Position numbers and translations under genes: made by a program. Shown here piece after piece: positions 6,222 to 6,360 of a DNA stretch of 6,360 nucleotides. Source of the stretch: Gemmatimonadota bacterium (GTDB lineage Bacteria; Gemmatimonadota; Gemmatimonadetes; Longimicrobiales; Gaopeijiaceae); the NCBI GenBank assembly GCA_015492755.1, contig WGEM01000220.1:1-6360 (forward strand), in the 5' to 3' direction. The number at the start of each line of letters is the position of its first letter. Position 1 is the stretch's first letter. Under the pieces are notes generated by a model. That model did no database searches. It was not told the origin of the DNA and saw only the letters and a list, made by a program, of their open reading frames with translations.

Positions 6222-6252
6222 CCCCGGGTTCCCGGGGTTCCCGCGAAGCGGG
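6222..6252 (-). terminator. Paired hairpins, possible terminator of the gene at the right edge
   Basis: Two stems lie side by side. The first is CCCCGGG (6222-6228) with CCCGGGG (6231-6237), or a 6-base stem with a GTTC loop. The second is CCCGC (6240-6244) with GCGGG (6248-6252) around GAA. They lie 44-74 bases past the stop of the minus-strand frame that ends at 6296, a normal place for a terminator. There is no U-run, so the assignment rests on position and stem strength only. Confidence 0.35.
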
Positions 6253-6295
6253 CGAGAGGCGAGCTGCCCCTGATGCTCCCGTGACGCCATGGCCG

Positions 6296-6360
6296 TCATT
6301 CGTCATACTCCACGGAGCCGCCCGCCGCAATCCCCACCCCCAGGTCGCCCCGCGTCCAAC
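6296..6360 (-). CDS. C-terminal end of an unidentified protein (cut by window edge)
   Basis: On the minus strand one frame enters from the right edge and stops at TGA 6298-6296. Its 20 visible codons end in AAGGSVEYDE, with G or C in the third position of 17 of them, matching the coding pattern of the neighbours. The residue mix (RGDLGVGIAAGGS) looks like real protein. A second frame on the same strand also stays open through the edge, but its product is Arg/Trp/Gly-rich and looks random. Family and function cannot be read from this fragment. It would be transcribed toward the sigma factor gene, with the hairpins at 6222-6252 between them. Confidence 0.4.
   Translation of the reverse strand, partial: WTRGDLGVGIAAGGSVEYDE

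Larger units (their letters stand above)
5939..6295. other. Non-coding stretch: sigma factor leader, promoter and GC-rich inverted repeats
   Basis: I see no convincing gene in these 357 bases. The open frames present are rich in Arg, Pro and Gly, match no family I know, and either overlap the start of the sigma factor gene or read through its promoter. The left part is the sigma factor leader and promoter on the minus strand. The right part holds three hairpins, which may serve as the end of the gene entering from the right edge. No tRNA, riboswitch or other structured RNA was recognised. Confidence 0.6.

Noticed and set aside
6003..6330. Two minus-strand frames of 98 and 86 codons upstream of the sigma factor gene.
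   Set aside because: They cover the GC-rich hairpins, one runs through the candidate sigma factor promoter, their composition is Arg/Gly/Pro-rich, and neither has a ribosome binding site or recognisable motif.
1..6360. Mobile element, CRISPR array, toxin-antitoxin or defence system.
   Set aside because: No transposase, integrase, spaced direct repeats, terminal inverted repeats or defence-protein motifs were seen; all confident genes are ordinary housekeeping or transport genes.

Overview
The window is a GC-rich stretch of ordinary bacterial chromosome from a Gram-negative organism. Two lipoprotein signal peptides and a vitamin B12-type ABC importer imply a diderm cell. The sigma factor is a short primary-type protein of about 300 residues that begins at region 1.2 and lacks the acidic region 1.1, as in the Fibrobacteres-Chlorobi-Bacteroidetes group and relatives. 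With the very high GC content, this makes Gemmatimonadota or a close relation the best guess. That is an inference from style, not a database match.

Layout. At the left edge (1-203, minus) lies the N-terminal part of a flavin reductase-like FMN-binding protein, cut by the window. A compact 82-base divergent intergenic region (204-285) separates it from a four-gene plus-strand operon (286-4028). This encodes an unrecognised lipoprotein, a BtuF-type substrate-binding lipoprotein, a BtuC/FecCD permease and a BtuD-type ATPase. The first three genes are joined by GTGA and ATGA stop/start overlaps and the fourth follows after 13 bases, so they are probably co-transcribed and translationally coupled. 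Together BtuF, BtuC and BtuD form a complete inner-membrane importer, most likely for cobalamin. The lipoprotein is a candidate accessory factor of unknown role.

The operon converges on a minus-strand block. The end of btuD overlaps the end of rsgA (3985-4028) by 44 bases in antisense. rsgA encodes the circularly permuted ribosome-assembly GTPase. Upstream of it on the minus strand, and separated by two hairpins (one a strong terminator candidate), is the rpoD-like sigma factor gene (5033-5938). It has an AAGGAG ribosome binding site and a plausible sigma-70-type promoter about 100 bases further upstream.

The last 420 bases are mostly non-coding. Positions 5939-6295 hold the rpoD leader and promoter plus several GC-rich inverted repeats. 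Positions 6296-6360 probably hold the C-terminal end of another minus-strand gene that enters from beyond the right edge. I found no mobile element, CRISPR array, RNA gene or cobalamin riboswitch, and no convincing new defence or biosynthetic system. The most open question is the lipoprotein at the head of the B12 operon.
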